Shown here piece after piece: positions 7,321 to 17,500 of a DNA stretch of 64,000 nucleotides; positions within the stretch are counted from its first letter, which is position 1, and each line of letters begins with the position of its first letter. The DNA comes from Selenomonas sputigena_A (lineage in GTDB: Bacteria > Bacillota > Negativicutes > Selenomonadales > Selenomonadaceae). The DNA lies in assembly GCF_051603425.1 (NCBI RefSeq), contig NZ_CP194411.1:1612001-1676000 (forward strand). The letters are read 5' to 3'. A program made the translations under genes and the position numbers. Under the pieces are notes generated by a model, which was not told where the DNA came from, made no database searches, and saw only the letters and a list, made by a program, of their open reading frames with translations.

Positions 7321-7377
7321 GAGGAGGCCCTTTTAGGGAAGAATTTTCCCATCTGCTGGGGAAAAAGGGATTGATTC

Positions 7378-7405
7378 TTGCACTTATTGAAGAATCCGTT
7401 ATAAT
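7378..7405 (+). promoter_or_regulatory. Sigma-70 promoter for the 99-aa gene
   Basis: TTGCAC at 7378-7383, a 16-nt spacer, TATAAT at 7400-7405. The ribosome site GGAGGAAGG lies only a few bases downstream, so the 5' leader would be very short. Confidence 0.7.
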
Positions 7406-7419
7406 GGAGGAAGGTACAA

Positions 7420-7719
7420 ATGAGAAGAATGCTGGCAGTCTGTCTCTTTCTCGGCATCACGGCGGTTGCGGTTCATGCTGTGATGGCGGGGATGGCGGAC
7501 GATATCAAGTCGAGTCTCTCGGGCAAGGTGTCGTGGACGGCGGAGCAGGGAAGTGCTGTAGCGCCGGGAAGTGAGATCGTGCGCATAAAAACGCTGACGG
7601 GAGAGGCTGCTGCCGCGCGTGCGGCAGATAGTGGTACGGTTGAGGAGATGCTCGTTGCTGTCGGCGACGAAGTGTCTGCCGGTCAGATCGTAGCCCGTGT
7701 GGCGGCAGAAAAGCAGTGA
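7420..7719 (+). CDS. Small exported biotinyl/lipoyl-like domain protein
   Basis: The 99-aa product has a signal peptide (MRRMLAVCLFLGITAVAVHAV) and a compact domain resembling the hammerhead fold of biotinyl/lipoyl carriers or HlyD adaptors: GSAVAPGSEIVRIKTL, then DSGTVEEMLVAVGDEVSAGQIVARV. There is no EAMKM-type lysine motif, so it is not an obvious carrier. More probably it is a free-standing periplasmic hairpin domain that works with another envelope component. A good promoter precedes it and a dispersed palindrome follows immediately, so it looks monocistronic. Confidence 0.7.
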   Translation: MRRMLAVCLFLGITAVAVHAVMAGMADDIKSSLSGKVSWTAEQGSAVAPGSEIVRIKTLTGEAAAARAADSGTVEEMLVAVGDEVSAGQIVARVAAEKQ

Positions 7720-7723
7720 TTTT

Positions 7724-7831
7724 CTCATGAAAACCCAAGAAATCTGCCCGAAGGGCGCAGATGGACGGATCGTTTTCATGTAAAGGCGGCGCACAATGGC
7801 TACAGCATGGACGTTTGTGCGTGTGGTTTCC
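7724..7831 (+). repeat. Palindromic repeat copy plus type-B hairpin, before the S55 peptidase gene
   Basis: CATGAAAAC (7726-7734) pairs perfectly with GTTTTCATG (7772-7780), with inner stem GCCC-GAA-GGGC flanked by TCT and AGA. Base pairs differ from those of copies 1-3 but pairing is kept. From 7782 the type-B sequence follows (GGCGGCGCACAATG, then GTTTGTGCGTGTGG). Confidence 0.75.
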
Positions 7832-7855
7832 TTTGGGATTGCTATAAATGAGGTG

Positions 7856-9955
7856 ATGTATTTGCGTAAGTTCAAGAAACGGATGCTTTCGCTCTGTCTT
7901 TCTTTGTCCCTTTCGGCAAGTATGGCGGCGGCATCTCTGCCGCCTACGCTGCCGTTGTCGGATGTCTATCCGGGCATGGAGGGCACGGCGTATACCGTCG
8001 TCGATGATTCGGGCGATATTGTGCCGTTTCATGTCGATATTGTCGGCACATACGATGAGGGATCATCGACAAGCCGCATTATGGCGCGCGCCTCGGGCCC
8101 CGTTGTGGAGCAGACGGGCGGTACGCTGCAGGGGATGAGCGGCAGCCCCATCTATGTGGACGGGGCGCTTGTCGGGGCGCTTTCAGCAGGTCTCAAGGGG
8201 ATGAGCCTTTATACATTTTTTATAACGCCGATCGATGAGATGCTGAGAATCTGGGATATGCCCGACCCCAAAAATGCGATGCGCCCCAAGCAGGTGCAGA
8301 TCGCCAAGGCTGACAAGCCGGAGACAGCGGAAGAGGAAGCTGCGCCTGAAGCGAAGGAGAAGTCTGCGGTGAAGAAGGCCGTGCAGGATGACGGCCCCCT
8401 GCTGAAATTGAAGAATCCTTCGCCGAAACCTGAAAAGAAGAAGGAAAAGAAGCCGAGCGCAGGGAAAAAGGAAGAAGGCGGAAAGGACGCGGCGAAGCGG
8501 GAAGAGAAGCCGTCGCAGGAGGCAGAGAAGCCTGTCGGGAGCGATGCAGGAAAGCCTGCAGAAGCTGCGGGAACAGGCGCTTCTGCAAGCCGCCTTGCGA
8601 AGGAAGAAGAGCCTGCCGGGAAGGCGGAACGGAAGGAAAAAACAGCGCTTTTCCTCGCAGGCTTCGGTCGGAACGGTACGTCCTACATGCAGGAAAAGCT
8701 TGCCGGACTTGGCGTCAAGACAGGGGATCTGCCGGCTTTCGGCATACCCAATCCCGGGACGCATGTTGTCTACGACGGCTCCTTGGAGCCGGGAAGCGCT
8801 GTCGGCGTCGCCGTTGTTTACGGCGATTTCTCCGTAGGTGCAACCGGCACGGTGACGGCAGTGGACGGCAATCGCGTCCTTGCCTTCGGCCATCCCTTCC
8901 TGCACAAGGGGAATGTCAATTACTTCCTGACGGATGCCAAGGTCATCGGCACGATCAGCGGCCCGACGGACGGCATGAAGATCGCTACGATCGGCAATAT
9001 CATCGGCCGCGTCAACCAGGATCGCGAGGCGGGCGTCGGCGGACTGATCGGCTCCTTCCCGAGCACCGTGCCGATGCGCGTGCGCGTTCATGACGCCTCG
9101 CTTGGCGCCAACAAGCGTTTTGCTGTGCAGATCGCTTATGACGAGGACTTTCTCCCTGTCCTGACGTCGGGAATTGCCTATGCGGCGATCGGCAAGACTT
9201 CGGACACCGTGGGCGAGGGGACGGCAAACGTCAAGTTTACGATACATTCGGATGCGGGCGAGGACGGCAAGATCGAGCGTTCGAATATGTACTATAACGC
9301 ATCCGATGTGGGAAAGACATCCGTGGCCGAGCTTGCGCAGCTCATGACGCTGCTTTGCCAGAATACGGATAAGGAAACGGATGTGACATCGATTGATGTC
9401 GATGTGGAAATGGAGAACACGAGAAAGACGGCCTCTTTGATTTCCGCCGTACCGGACAAGCCGTCGGCGAAGCCGGGCGAGACGATTCATTTCCGTACGA
9501 CCATCAAGCCTTTCCGCAAGGAAAACGAGGTGATTTCCATCCCGTTCCGGGTGCCGGAGCGCCAGGATCCCGGCGTCCTGCGTCTCGATTTGCGCGGCGG
9601 CGGTCTTGTGCCGGTGACGGCGTCTCTCCTGCAGAATGCTCTTGGCATTGATACGAGCGTTGAGGAAGACAAGACGCAGACGACGGCGGAGAAGGTCGGC
9701 CAGTTCCTCGAGATGGGACGCAATAATGAAATCATCATCGGGCCGGCACTTGCGCCGCCCGCTGCCGAGGAAAAGGGCGAAAAGAGGCCGAAGGGCGCAA
9801 AGACGGTGCCTCTGAGGGCGCCGGAGAAGAAGGTCGATTTGCTGGGGCAGAAGGCCAAGCGCCGCGGCAACCCGCTTGAGACAAAATTTGAGACGGGTTA
9901 TATCATCGACAACGTCATTCATACATCGCTTCTTGTCGAGGCTCGGGACAAATGA
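7856..9955 (+). CDS. Exported SpoIVB-like S55 peptidase domain protein with permuted motif order
   Basis: I start this 699-aa protein at ATG 7856 (after GAGGTG), giving a clean signal peptide; an upstream ATG at 7796 lies inside the repeat. Residues 34-125 match the C-terminal part of B. subtilis SpoIVB, including the serine motif GMSGSPIYVDG at 93-103. A Lys/Glu/Pro-rich low-complexity linker follows (about 140-260). Then comes a segment like the earlier half of SpoIVB with the histidine motif LAFGHPFL and TIGNIIGRV. The order Ser-then-His is opposite to B. subtilis SpoIVB as I recall it. Substrate and role are unknown; this genus does not sporulate. The stop overlaps the mlaE start, suggesting translational coupling. 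Confidence 0.8.
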   Translation: MYLRKFKKRMLSLCLSLSLSASMAAASLPPTLPLSDVYPGMEGTAYTVVDDSGDIVPFHVDIVGTYDEGSSTSRIMARASGPVVEQTGGTLQGMSGSPIYVDGALVGALSAGLKGMSLYTFFITPIDEMLRIWDMPDPKNAMRPKQVQIAKADKPETAEEEAAPEAKEKSAVKKAVQDDGPLLKLKNPSPKPEKKKEKKPSAGKKEEGGKDAAKREEKPSQEAEKPVGSDAGKPAEAAGTGASASRLAKEEEPAGKAERKEKTALFLAGFGRNGTSYMQEKLAGLGVKTGDLPAFGIPNPGTHVVYDGSLEPGSAVGVAVVYGDFSVGATGTVTAVDGNRVLAFGHPFLHKGNVNYFLTDAKVIGTISGPTDGMKIATIGNIIGRVNQDREAGVGGLIGSFPSTVPMRVRVHDASLGANKRFAVQIAYDEDFLPVLTSGIAYAAIGKTSDTVGEGTANVKFTIHSDAGEDGKIERSNMYYNASDVGKTSVAELAQLMTLLCQNTDKETDVTSIDVDVEMENTRKTASLISAVPDKPSAKPGETIHFRTTIKPFRKENEVISIPFRVPERQDPGVLRLDLRGGGLVPVTASLLQNALGIDTSVEEDKTQTTAEKVGQFLEMGRNNEIIIGPALAPPAAEEKGEKRPKGAKTVPLRAPEKKVDLLGQKAKRRGNPLETKFETGYIIDNVIHTSLLVEARDK

Positions 9956-10722
9956 TTACGCGTTTGTTGGAGAACTTCGGCGCGGTCGTTCTCCGGAAAC
10001 TCAACTGGGTTGGCTCCGTGATGCTTCTGCTCGTATCGGCTGTCAGGGAGCTGCGCCATCCTTTGCGCTTCCGCCATGTCTTTGCCCAGATGTCGCATCT
10101 GGGTGTTGATTCCCTGGTGATTGTTTCACTGACGCTGCTCTTTACGGGTATGGTTCTGACGCTGCAGATCGCACATGAGTTTATCCGCTTCGGAGCCCAG
10201 TCGATCATCGGGGGTGTGGTAGCCATCGGTGTGGGGCGGGAGATCGGCCCTGTACTTGTCGGCGTCGTCTGTGCCGGACGCGTCGGCTCGGCCATCACGG
10301 CGGAGATCAGCACGATGAAGGTCACGGAGCAGATCGATGCCCTGCGCGTCATGGCGACAAGCCCCATCGGCTATCTCGTCGTGCCCCGCATGATCGCCTG
10401 CATGTGCATGGTTCCTCTGCTGACGGTTTTCGGCGATGTCGTCGGCGTTTTTGGCGGCTGGCTTGTCGCTACCAAATATTCGGGCGTCAGCTCGTATACG
10501 TTCATGAATTCCATCGATGTCTTTGTCAAGATGCACGATGTTACGGGAGGGCTCATCAAGGCGGCCGTCTTCGGCGTAGTCATCGCCGTCCTCGGGGCAT
10601 GGTACGGCCTTCATTCACCGGAGGGCGCGGAAGGTGTGGGGCGCGCGACGACGAAGAGCGTCGTTTCCTCCATTATATGCATTTTCTTTTTGAATGTGCT
10701 GCTGTCTTTTTTGCTTTACTGA
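9952..10722 (+). CDS. mlaE: MlaE-type ABC transporter permease
   Basis: The inner-membrane permease of the Mla/MCE phospholipid transport system. The 256-aa sequence carries the MlaE/YrbE pattern: IVSLTLLFTGMVLTLQ, VAIGVGREIGPVLVGVVCAGRVGSAITAEI (EIGP signature, about residues 90-125), EQIDALRVMATSP and several membrane segments. The ATG overlaps the previous stop (ATGA), and mlaF and mlaD follow without gaps, giving the minimal permease-ATPase-MCE trio. No mlaA, mlaB or mlaC is nearby. Confidence 0.93.
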   Translation: MITRLLENFGAVVLRKLNWVGSVMLLLVSAVRELRHPLRFRHVFAQMSHLGVDSLVIVSLTLLFTGMVLTLQIAHEFIRFGAQSIIGGVVAIGVGREIGPVLVGVVCAGRVGSAITAEISTMKVTEQIDALRVMATSPIGYLVVPRMIACMCMVPLLTVFGDVVGVFGGWLVATKYSGVSSYTFMNSIDVFVKMHDVTGGLIKAAVFGVVIAVLGAWYGLHSPEGAEGVGRATTKSVVSSIICIFFLNVLLSFLLY

Positions 10723-10734
10723 TGAGGTTTGGCT

Positions 10735-11484
10735 ATGATACGACTGGAAAATGTGACGATGGCTTTCCCGGATCACACGGCGGTGCGCCGTGTGAGCTTT
10801 GCGGTGGAAAAGGGTGAAACGCTTGCCGTCATCGGCGGCTCGGGCTCGGGCAAGAGCACGCTGCTGCGCCTGATGATCGGCCTGATTCGTCCGACAGAAG
10901 GAAAAATCTGGATTGGCGACCGGGAGATTTCCGCTATGGAAGAAGCGGAACTCGACAAGGTTCGCCTGCGGATGGGCATGGTTTTCCAGTATTCGGCGCT
11001 TTTTGACTCGATGACGGTCGGCGAAAACGTCGCGTTCGGCCTGCGCGAGCACACGAAGCTGAAGGAGGCTGAAATCGCGCAGATCGTGCGCGAAAAGCTC
11101 CACCTCGTGGGTCTTGACGGTATCGAGAAGAAGATGCCGGACGAACTTTCGGGCGGTATGAAGAAGCGCGTGAGTCTGGCGCGGGCCATCGCCATCGACC
11201 CGGAAATCATCCTTTACGACGAGCCGAGCTCGGGTCTTGATCCCATCATGACGGGAAAGATCGACGAGCTTATTCTGGAAACACAGCGAAGGCTTGGCGT
11301 CACGAGCGTGGTCGTGACGCATGACATGGCGAGCGCCTGCCATGTCGCCGACCGCATCGCCATGCTGGATAAGGGCGAGCTCATCGCCCTCGATACGGCG
11401 AAAAATTTCAGGAAGAGCGCCGACCCGCGCATCAAGGCGTTTTTCCGTGCTGTAGAAGTGGAAGAGGAGGAGGCTGGCTTATGA
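10735..11484 (+). CDS. mlaF: MlaF-type ABC transporter ATP-binding protein
   Basis: The cytoplasmic ATPase that powers the Mla complex. Start at ATG 10735 behind GATGAGG gives 249 aa. Walker A is GGSGSGKST (about residues 36-44), the Q-loop is VFQYSALFDSMTV, the signature is LSGGMKKRVSLARA, Walker B is IILYDEPSSGLDP and the switch histidine is in VVTHDM. The SGGM signature and FDSMTVGENVAF are typical of the MlaF subgroup. The stop overlaps the mlaD start by ATGA. Confidence 0.95.
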   Translation: MIRLENVTMAFPDHTAVRRVSFAVEKGETLAVIGGSGSGKSTLLRLMIGLIRPTEGKIWIGDREISAMEEAELDKVRLRMGMVFQYSALFDSMTVGENVAFGLREHTKLKEAEIAQIVREKLHLVGLDGIEKKMPDELSGGMKKRVSLARAIAIDPEIILYDEPSSGLDPIMTGKIDELILETQRRLGVTSVVVTHDMASACHVADRIAMLDKGELIALDTAKNFRKSADPRIKAFFRAVEVEEEEAGL

Positions 11485-12764
11485 CTACGGAGGCGAAAGT
11501 GGGGGCGTTTACGCTGCTTGGCATAGGAATGCTTGCGGCTATTCTTATGCACTTGGGCGGCTTTTCTTTTTCGGGAAATCGCGATTATACGATTTATGTA
11601 GGTTTTTCACAGGTCGTCGGGCTGTCGCCGGACTCCGATGTGCGCTATGCAGGCGTCGCCGCAGGCAAGGTCAAGGCCATAGAGCCTGAGGGCATGGGCG
11701 TGCGCGTCACTCTCTCCATCAAGCCGGAAATACAGATTCCGCAGGATGCACGCTTCTCGCTCTCGGCGAACAGTGTCCTGGGAGATAAGTTCGTACTCAT
11801 TTCACCGGCGGGATCGAGGAGTACGGAGTACCTGAAGGACGGCGATTTCGTCCTCGGCACGGATGAGACGAACATGGACAATGTCCTTGCCAGTGTGAAT
11901 GAGGCCGTCAAGGGGGTGCAGGTTCTGCTTACCTCCCTGAACGAAATTCTCGGCAGCCCGCGCATGAAGGAATCCGTGCTGGGATCGGCTGAGAATGTGC
12001 GTGAAGTCACGGCGCATATCCGCGAGGTGACGGCTGTTCTGGGGCGCGTTGCCCTGAACAACGAGGGCAATCTGCACGCCATGGTGCAGCAGATGCAGAC
12101 AATCCTCGCCAATCTCGCTGCCACGACGGAGACGGTGCGCCAGATGGCGAATGATGTCAACGACGACGGCCAGACGGCTGCAAACCTCCGCCTGACGCTT
12201 CTCAATGTCTCGAAAGCCAGCGAGAACATCCGCAAGGTGGCCGAGGAAATCCACGAGGTGACGGGAGATCCGGAAGTGCGCGACAACCTCAAGACGACGA
12301 TTCGCCAGGCACGCGAGGTCACACAGAAGGCGAACGATACGCTCGACAAGTTCCGCGGCATAAAGGCGGATCCATCCTTGGATGTTTTGTACAGCGGCAA
12401 GGATGAGAACTGGATCACGAACGTCAATGTCGATATATCGAAGGAAACCGCGCCGGATCGCTTCCTGCGCGTCGGACTTGAGGATATCGGCGAGGGCAAT
12501 GATTTGAATCTCGAGGTGGGACGCAGAAATGGCGGTTTCGGCGCGCGTGCGGGAATCATCGCGGGGGAAGCCGGCATCGGGCTTGACGCTTACGGCGGCG
12601 ACCGCTGGGTCTTTTCTGCCGACGGCTACGATCCGAATGATTTCCGGCTGCGTCTTTCGGCGCTTTACCGCCTCAATGGGAATACGTCCCTGATGGGACA
12701 GTGGCGTGATGTGAACAAGCGTGATCGCCGCGCTGCTTACTTCGGCCTGCACCATGCGTTTTAA
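11481..12764 (+). CDS. mlaD: MCE protein MlaD with long helical region and predicted C-terminal beta-barrel
   Basis: The 427-aa protein is more than twice the length of E. coli MlaD (about 183 aa). Order: membrane anchor (7-27), one MCE domain (about 36-115: GLSPDSDVRYAGVAAGKVKAI and SLSANSVLGDKFVLI), a helical periplasmic stretch (about 130-298) rich in V/T/A heptads, then about 125 residues of alternating beta strands ending in aromatic phenylalanine (FGLHHAF), as in outer-membrane barrels. This matches the trans-envelope MlaD described in Veillonella, where one protein bridges both membranes and MlaA/MlaC are dispensable. The barrel is inferred from strand pattern only. Confidence 0.88.
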   Translation: MTTEAKVGAFTLLGIGMLAAILMHLGGFSFSGNRDYTIYVGFSQVVGLSPDSDVRYAGVAAGKVKAIEPEGMGVRVTLSIKPEIQIPQDARFSLSANSVLGDKFVLISPAGSRSTEYLKDGDFVLGTDETNMDNVLASVNEAVKGVQVLLTSLNEILGSPRMKESVLGSAENVREVTAHIREVTAVLGRVALNNEGNLHAMVQQMQTILANLAATTETVRQMANDVNDDGQTAANLRLTLLNVSKASENIRKVAEEIHEVTGDPEVRDNLKTTIRQAREVTQKANDTLDKFRGIKADPSLDVLYSGKDENWITNVNVDISKETAPDRFLRVGLEDIGEGNDLNLEVGRRNGGFGARAGIIAGEAGIGLDAYGGDRWVFSADGYDPNDFRLRLSALYRLNGNTSLMGQWRDVNKRDRRAAYFGLHHAF

Positions 12765-12871
12765 CAGGCAAGGCGGCGGTCTCGCCACAGCCTATATATT
12801 CGATTTCGCGGGATAGGGGAAGAACAGCGGTTTTAAGTCCAGATCTGCGCTTGAAAGCGGGAGGAATAATA

Positions 12872-14467
12872 GTGAACCATTCAAAGCGATTTAAGAAGAA
12901 GCTTACAGCACTTGTCGTGGGCGCTCTCGTGTCCATGAACTTGGCGGCGACGGCGCTCGCGGCGGAGGGACGCACCCTCGCGCTCGATGAGAGCGTCGAG
13001 CTGGCTCTGGCGAATAATCGCACGATCAAGTCATCCGTGACGGATGTGGACGCAGCGAATTGGGCCTACCATGAGGCGCGCCGCAACGGCGGCCCGCAGC
13101 TCAAGCTGACGACGCAGGGAAACCGTGTCGGCGGCCGCGCCTATGAGCATTACGGGCACAACTATGCGTTCCGCAGCGGGGCGGAGATCGGCTTTCCGCT
13201 TTATACGGGCGGGCGCATCGAGAACATGATTGATGCGGCGCGCTACGGCATAAATGGCGCGGACCTCACGCTTGAGAACACGAAGCAGGCCGTGCGCTAC
13301 CAGACGACGAGCCAATATTTCAGGGTGCTCGAATGCCGCAACCTGATCAAGGTCAATCAGATGTCCATCGACAATCTGCAGCAGCATCTGAAAAATGTTG
13401 ACGCGCAGTACAACGCCGGCACAGTCGCGCGCTCCGATGTGCTCGCCTCGCAGGTCGCGCTCGCGAACGCCGAGCAGGCTCTCGTGAGGGCGAAAAACAA
13501 TTACGATGTGGCGATGGCGACGCTCAACAACATCATCGGACTGCCGACAGGCATGGAGCTGAATCTTGTCGATGAGCTCGGCTATGCCAAATACGATCTG
13601 ACGCTCGAAGGCTGCACGGACTATGCCCATGTGCATCGGGCGGACGGCATGGCGGCAGACTATGCGGTGCGCCAGGCGAACTCCGTGCTCGAAGCGACGA
13701 AGGCCGGGGCAAGGCCGCAGGTCAATGCCGTGGCTGCGCGTACCATCGGCGGCTATGAACTCTTTTCCAACAACACGGATTCGGCGGATACATGGTCCAT
13801 CGGCGTGCAGGCCAGCTGGACAGCCTTCGACAACAATGTTACGGCTGCCCAGGTGGAGCAGAAGCGTGCGGCGGTGCACAAGCTGCAGCAGGCAGCCGAG
13901 GCAGCGTATGAGCAGATCGATCTCGATGTGCGTACCGCGTATCTGAGCCTCCTGGCGGCGGAGAAGAACATCCGGACGACGAGCGTTGCCGTTGAGCGCG
14001 CCACGGAAGACTACAAGATCGCACAGGTGCGCTACTCGGCCGGCGTCGGCACGAACCTCGATGTGACGGATGCGGACGAGAAGCTTGTGACGGCGCAGAC
14101 GAATTATTATGATGCGCTTTACAACTACAATGTGAGCAAGGCCGCGCTCGACAAGGCGATGGGTCTGCCCATCGATCTCGACGCCGTTTCCTACAGTGAA
14201 AAGGTCGATGATAAGAAACATAAGGAAGCCAAGGACCAGGCGGAGAAAGCGCTTTTCCACACGGATGCAGCTGCTCAGCTGGCAGGGGATGAGCAGGTGC
14301 GGCTTGACGCGGATCTGAAATACAACCCGACAGCGCGTCGGGAGGCGGTCCTGCCGTCTTCCGGGAAGGCGAAACCGTCGGTGAAGGCCGCTTCCGGTGC
14401 AAAGGCGCAGCAGGGAACTTCCGGGAAAGCGACAGCGGAAGCCGCTTCTGCTGCTGAAGGGAGATAG
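12872..14467 (+). CDS. tolC: TolC-family outer-membrane efflux protein
   Basis: Start at GTG 12872, correctly spaced behind GGGAGG, gives 531 aa with a signal peptide ending near ALAAEG. The two TolC half-repeats are visible: LALDESVELALANNRTIKSS with AGTVARSDVLASQVALANAEQ in the first, and VRTAYLSLLAAEKNIRTT with YSAGVGTNLDVTDADEKLV in the second. The last 90 residues form a low-complexity Ala/Lys-rich tail not typical of TolC. No adaptor or pump gene is adjacent, so the partner pumps must lie elsewhere. It directly precedes tamB. Confidence 0.9.
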   Translation: MNHSKRFKKKLTALVVGALVSMNLAATALAAEGRTLALDESVELALANNRTIKSSVTDVDAANWAYHEARRNGGPQLKLTTQGNRVGGRAYEHYGHNYAFRSGAEIGFPLYTGGRIENMIDAARYGINGADLTLENTKQAVRYQTTSQYFRVLECRNLIKVNQMSIDNLQQHLKNVDAQYNAGTVARSDVLASQVALANAEQALVRAKNNYDVAMATLNNIIGLPTGMELNLVDELGYAKYDLTLEGCTDYAHVHRADGMAADYAVRQANSVLEATKAGARPQVNAVAARTIGGYELFSNNTDSADTWSIGVQASWTAFDNNVTAAQVEQKRAAVHKLQQAAEAAYEQIDLDVRTAYLSLLAAEKNIRTTSVAVERATEDYKIAQVRYSAGVGTNLDVTDADEKLVTAQTNYYDALYNYNVSKAALDKAMGLPIDLDAVSYSEKVDDKKHKEAKDQAEKALFHTDAAAQLAGDEQVRLDADLKYNPTARREAVLPSSGKAKPSVKAASGAKAQQGTSGKATAEAASAAEGR

Positions 14468-14535
14468 AACAGGAAAAGGCTCTGATGCTTTTGCAGCCGG
14501 GACTTGACGTTGCTTTGAAGAAGGGAGGATAAAAG

Positions 14536-17500
14536 ATGGGGAAGAGACGCATTGCTTTTGCAGCCGGTGCCGTCGTTCTGCTCTTTTTATTCCTCTCTTT
14601 TGCTTTTTCTTGGTATGTTTCGCGTACCGGAGCTTATATTGCAGGGGCGGGAGAAACCGTTTCCCGGACCTTGGAGGAAAGCCTCGGCGTCCCCGTCACC
14701 GTCGGCGGCGTCCGCATCTATTCCACACATGGTCTTTCCCTTGAGGATGTCCGCATCTTTGACAAGACGGGGACGCAGATTCTCTATGCGGGGGAGGCGA
14801 AGGTCGATTTCAGCCTGTTCTCAGTGTTTTCCTCCTCGCCTGCGGCAGCTATCTCGGAGGTCACGCTTGAAAGCCCTGAGATCCGTCTGCAGGAACGTGA
14901 GGACGGCAGCTGGAATGCTGCGGACCTCATGCAGAAAAAAAGTGAGTCGGGCGATTTTCGCGGCAGGATTTTGGCAAAGGACGGCAAGGCCTCCTTCTCC
15001 TTCATGGACAGGGAACTCCGGCTTACGGATATCGAGGCGGAGCTTGATTTCGACAAAAATCCTGTGCTTGGCGTGACGGTTTCGGCAAGGAACGGGGAAG
15101 CTGTGCTTTCGGCAGAAGGGGAGATTGCAGACGGGCGACAGGAATTTGAGTTCAAAGGCGAGAAGCTTGCGCTCATGGAGTATCTGGCATTCCTGCCGAA
15201 GGACAAGATTCCCAAGGATATCACCCCGGAAGCGGGGCTTGTTGACGATTTGCAGCTGAAGGTCCTGCGCGGAGACGGGGATCTTTCGCTTTCCGGCGAG
15301 GTGCGTTTTTCGAACGGGCAGGCAGTCGTTTATGGCACGAGGGTTGAGGCGATGGACGGCCTGCTTCTCTTTTCCGGTGAGGAGGCGCGCTTGTTCCTGC
15401 GCGCTGAGGCAAAAGGACAGAAGGCTTCCGTACATGGCCGCATCGCTTGGCAGGACGAGCAGCCCTCGTTCAATTTTGTGGCGGAGTCGGCTGCTTTCAA
15501 TCCCTCGGCAATTTTTGCACAGAGCCCGTATGAAGGGCCGGTACATTTCCTGGCATCCATTTATGGTACGGAGGATGATTATAAGATCGACGGCGAATGC
15601 GATGCTGCTGCAGGCGCTGTCTATGGCTGCGGCATCCAGGACGCCAAGGCGAAGGTGCATTATGAAAACGGCCTCCTGACGGCACGCCTGACATCGAAGA
15701 CGCTGGGCGGCACGGTCTCGAGCGATGTCGCCTTCCATACAGGGGACGGCTCTTATGAGGCGCATGTCGAAGGCCGGGATTTCTCAGGGGCGGAGCTCTC
15801 TGCGTTCATGCCTGCGGAAGGGTTGGCTTTGTCAGGCAGCTATGGTGCGGATGTCGTACTGCAGGGCAGGATCCAGGAGGAAGACAGCTTGCTCGCCTAC
15901 GGCACGCTCGCGGGTGACGGAGCTTCTTACAAGGGCGTTGCGGCAAACAGCCTCGCGGCTTCCTTTTTCAAGCAGGGAGAGCGGCTCCATCTCGATTATC
16001 TCGGCATGGAATTCGCTTCCGGCGGCAGTCTTGGCGTTGAAGGGGATATCGACGGCGCATCGTCGCTCGATCTCCTGTTCTACGGCACGGCGATTCCCCT
16101 TGAAACCGTGCGGCTTTTTGCGCCCGATATCGACGCTGCGGGTTCTCTCGATCTCTCGGGGACGGTGCGCGGCGCGATGGACAATCCGCTCATTCAGGCG
16201 AGCTTCAGCGCCTCGGACGGCAGGCTTCTGCAGCAGCCGTTTACGGCGCTCTACGGCTCCGTCAGCGGCAATCTTGAAAGCATCGGAATTGAAGAATTTG
16301 TGCTGGAGCGGAACGGCAAGATGACGTGGCTGGCTGAGGGAACGGTCGGTCTTGTGGGCGAAAGACCGATCAATCTGCGCGTCGATTCGGTCGGTGCGCG
16401 CATGGAAGATATTGCTGCTGTCTTCGCGCCTGACCAGCCGATCACGGGCAATGTCGACAATACGATCCGCTTCACCGGAACGCTTGACAACCCGTCGGCT
16501 GTCGGCTATATTCATTTCTATCGCGGCAGCTATGACGGCTACATCCTCTCGGGTATGGACGGCGACTACTACCTGGAAGGCGATACGGTGCGCCTGCAGG
16601 ATTTCCACATCTTCTCGCCCCTTGTCGACATGGATGTGAACGGCACGGTGACGCGCGGCGGCGCTCTCGATCTCTATGCGGCGGCGCATGATATCAGCCT
16701 TGACCGCATCGGCAGCAAACTGCCGTATCCGGTCAGCGGTAACGGCACCTTTGACGGGCATATTTCGGGCACGCTGGCTGCGCCGCGTTTCGACGGTGTG
16801 CTCGACGCGAAGCGTCTGACGCTCAATGGGCAGGAAATCGAAGAAGTGCACGGGGAAGTTCGTTTGAGCGACAATGTGCTGCGCGCTGAAAAATTCGGTT
16901 TCAGGCAAAATGACGGCACTTATACCATGCGGGCCATGGCAAATCTCGATACGCAGGCTCTCGACGGCGATGTGCAGGTGAAAAACGGCGATGTCCGTGC
17001 GATTTTGGCCGTTGCGAACCTCAAGAGCGATATCATTGAAGGCAGGCTTGACGGTGAAATCCGCTTCGCGGGAACGCTCGACAATCCGGATGCCGAGCTT
17101 ACGGCCACGGTTACGGACGGCAAGGTCAGCGGCTATGAGATCCGCGACATGAAAGCAAACCTGCGACTGGCTGACCACGTCGTGACCATTCGTGAGCTCA
17201 TGGGCAGACAGGGCAATGGTCTCTTTGCTGCTGAAGGGCGCGTACCCCTTGAGGAATCCGGCGGAAAACTCGATGCGCGGTTCTCGGCGACAGACATAGC
17301 CGCCGGGATGGTGACAAAATCGCTCGGCATCGCAGCCGATGTGAAAGGTGCGATCAACCTCGAGGTGCAGACAGGCGGTACGATCAAGAATCCTACGGCG
17401 AATGCTTCCGTTGAAATCAAAAATGGCGGCGTCGGAGCCTCGACATTCGATTCGCTCACCGGACTTTTCAACCTCAGGAACGGCGTCATCCATGTCGATC

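Noticed and set aside
7796..7855. Upstream start (ATG 7796) for the S55 peptidase
   Set aside because: It lies within the type-B repeat and would bury the signal peptide; ATG 7856 has a better ribosome site and leader.
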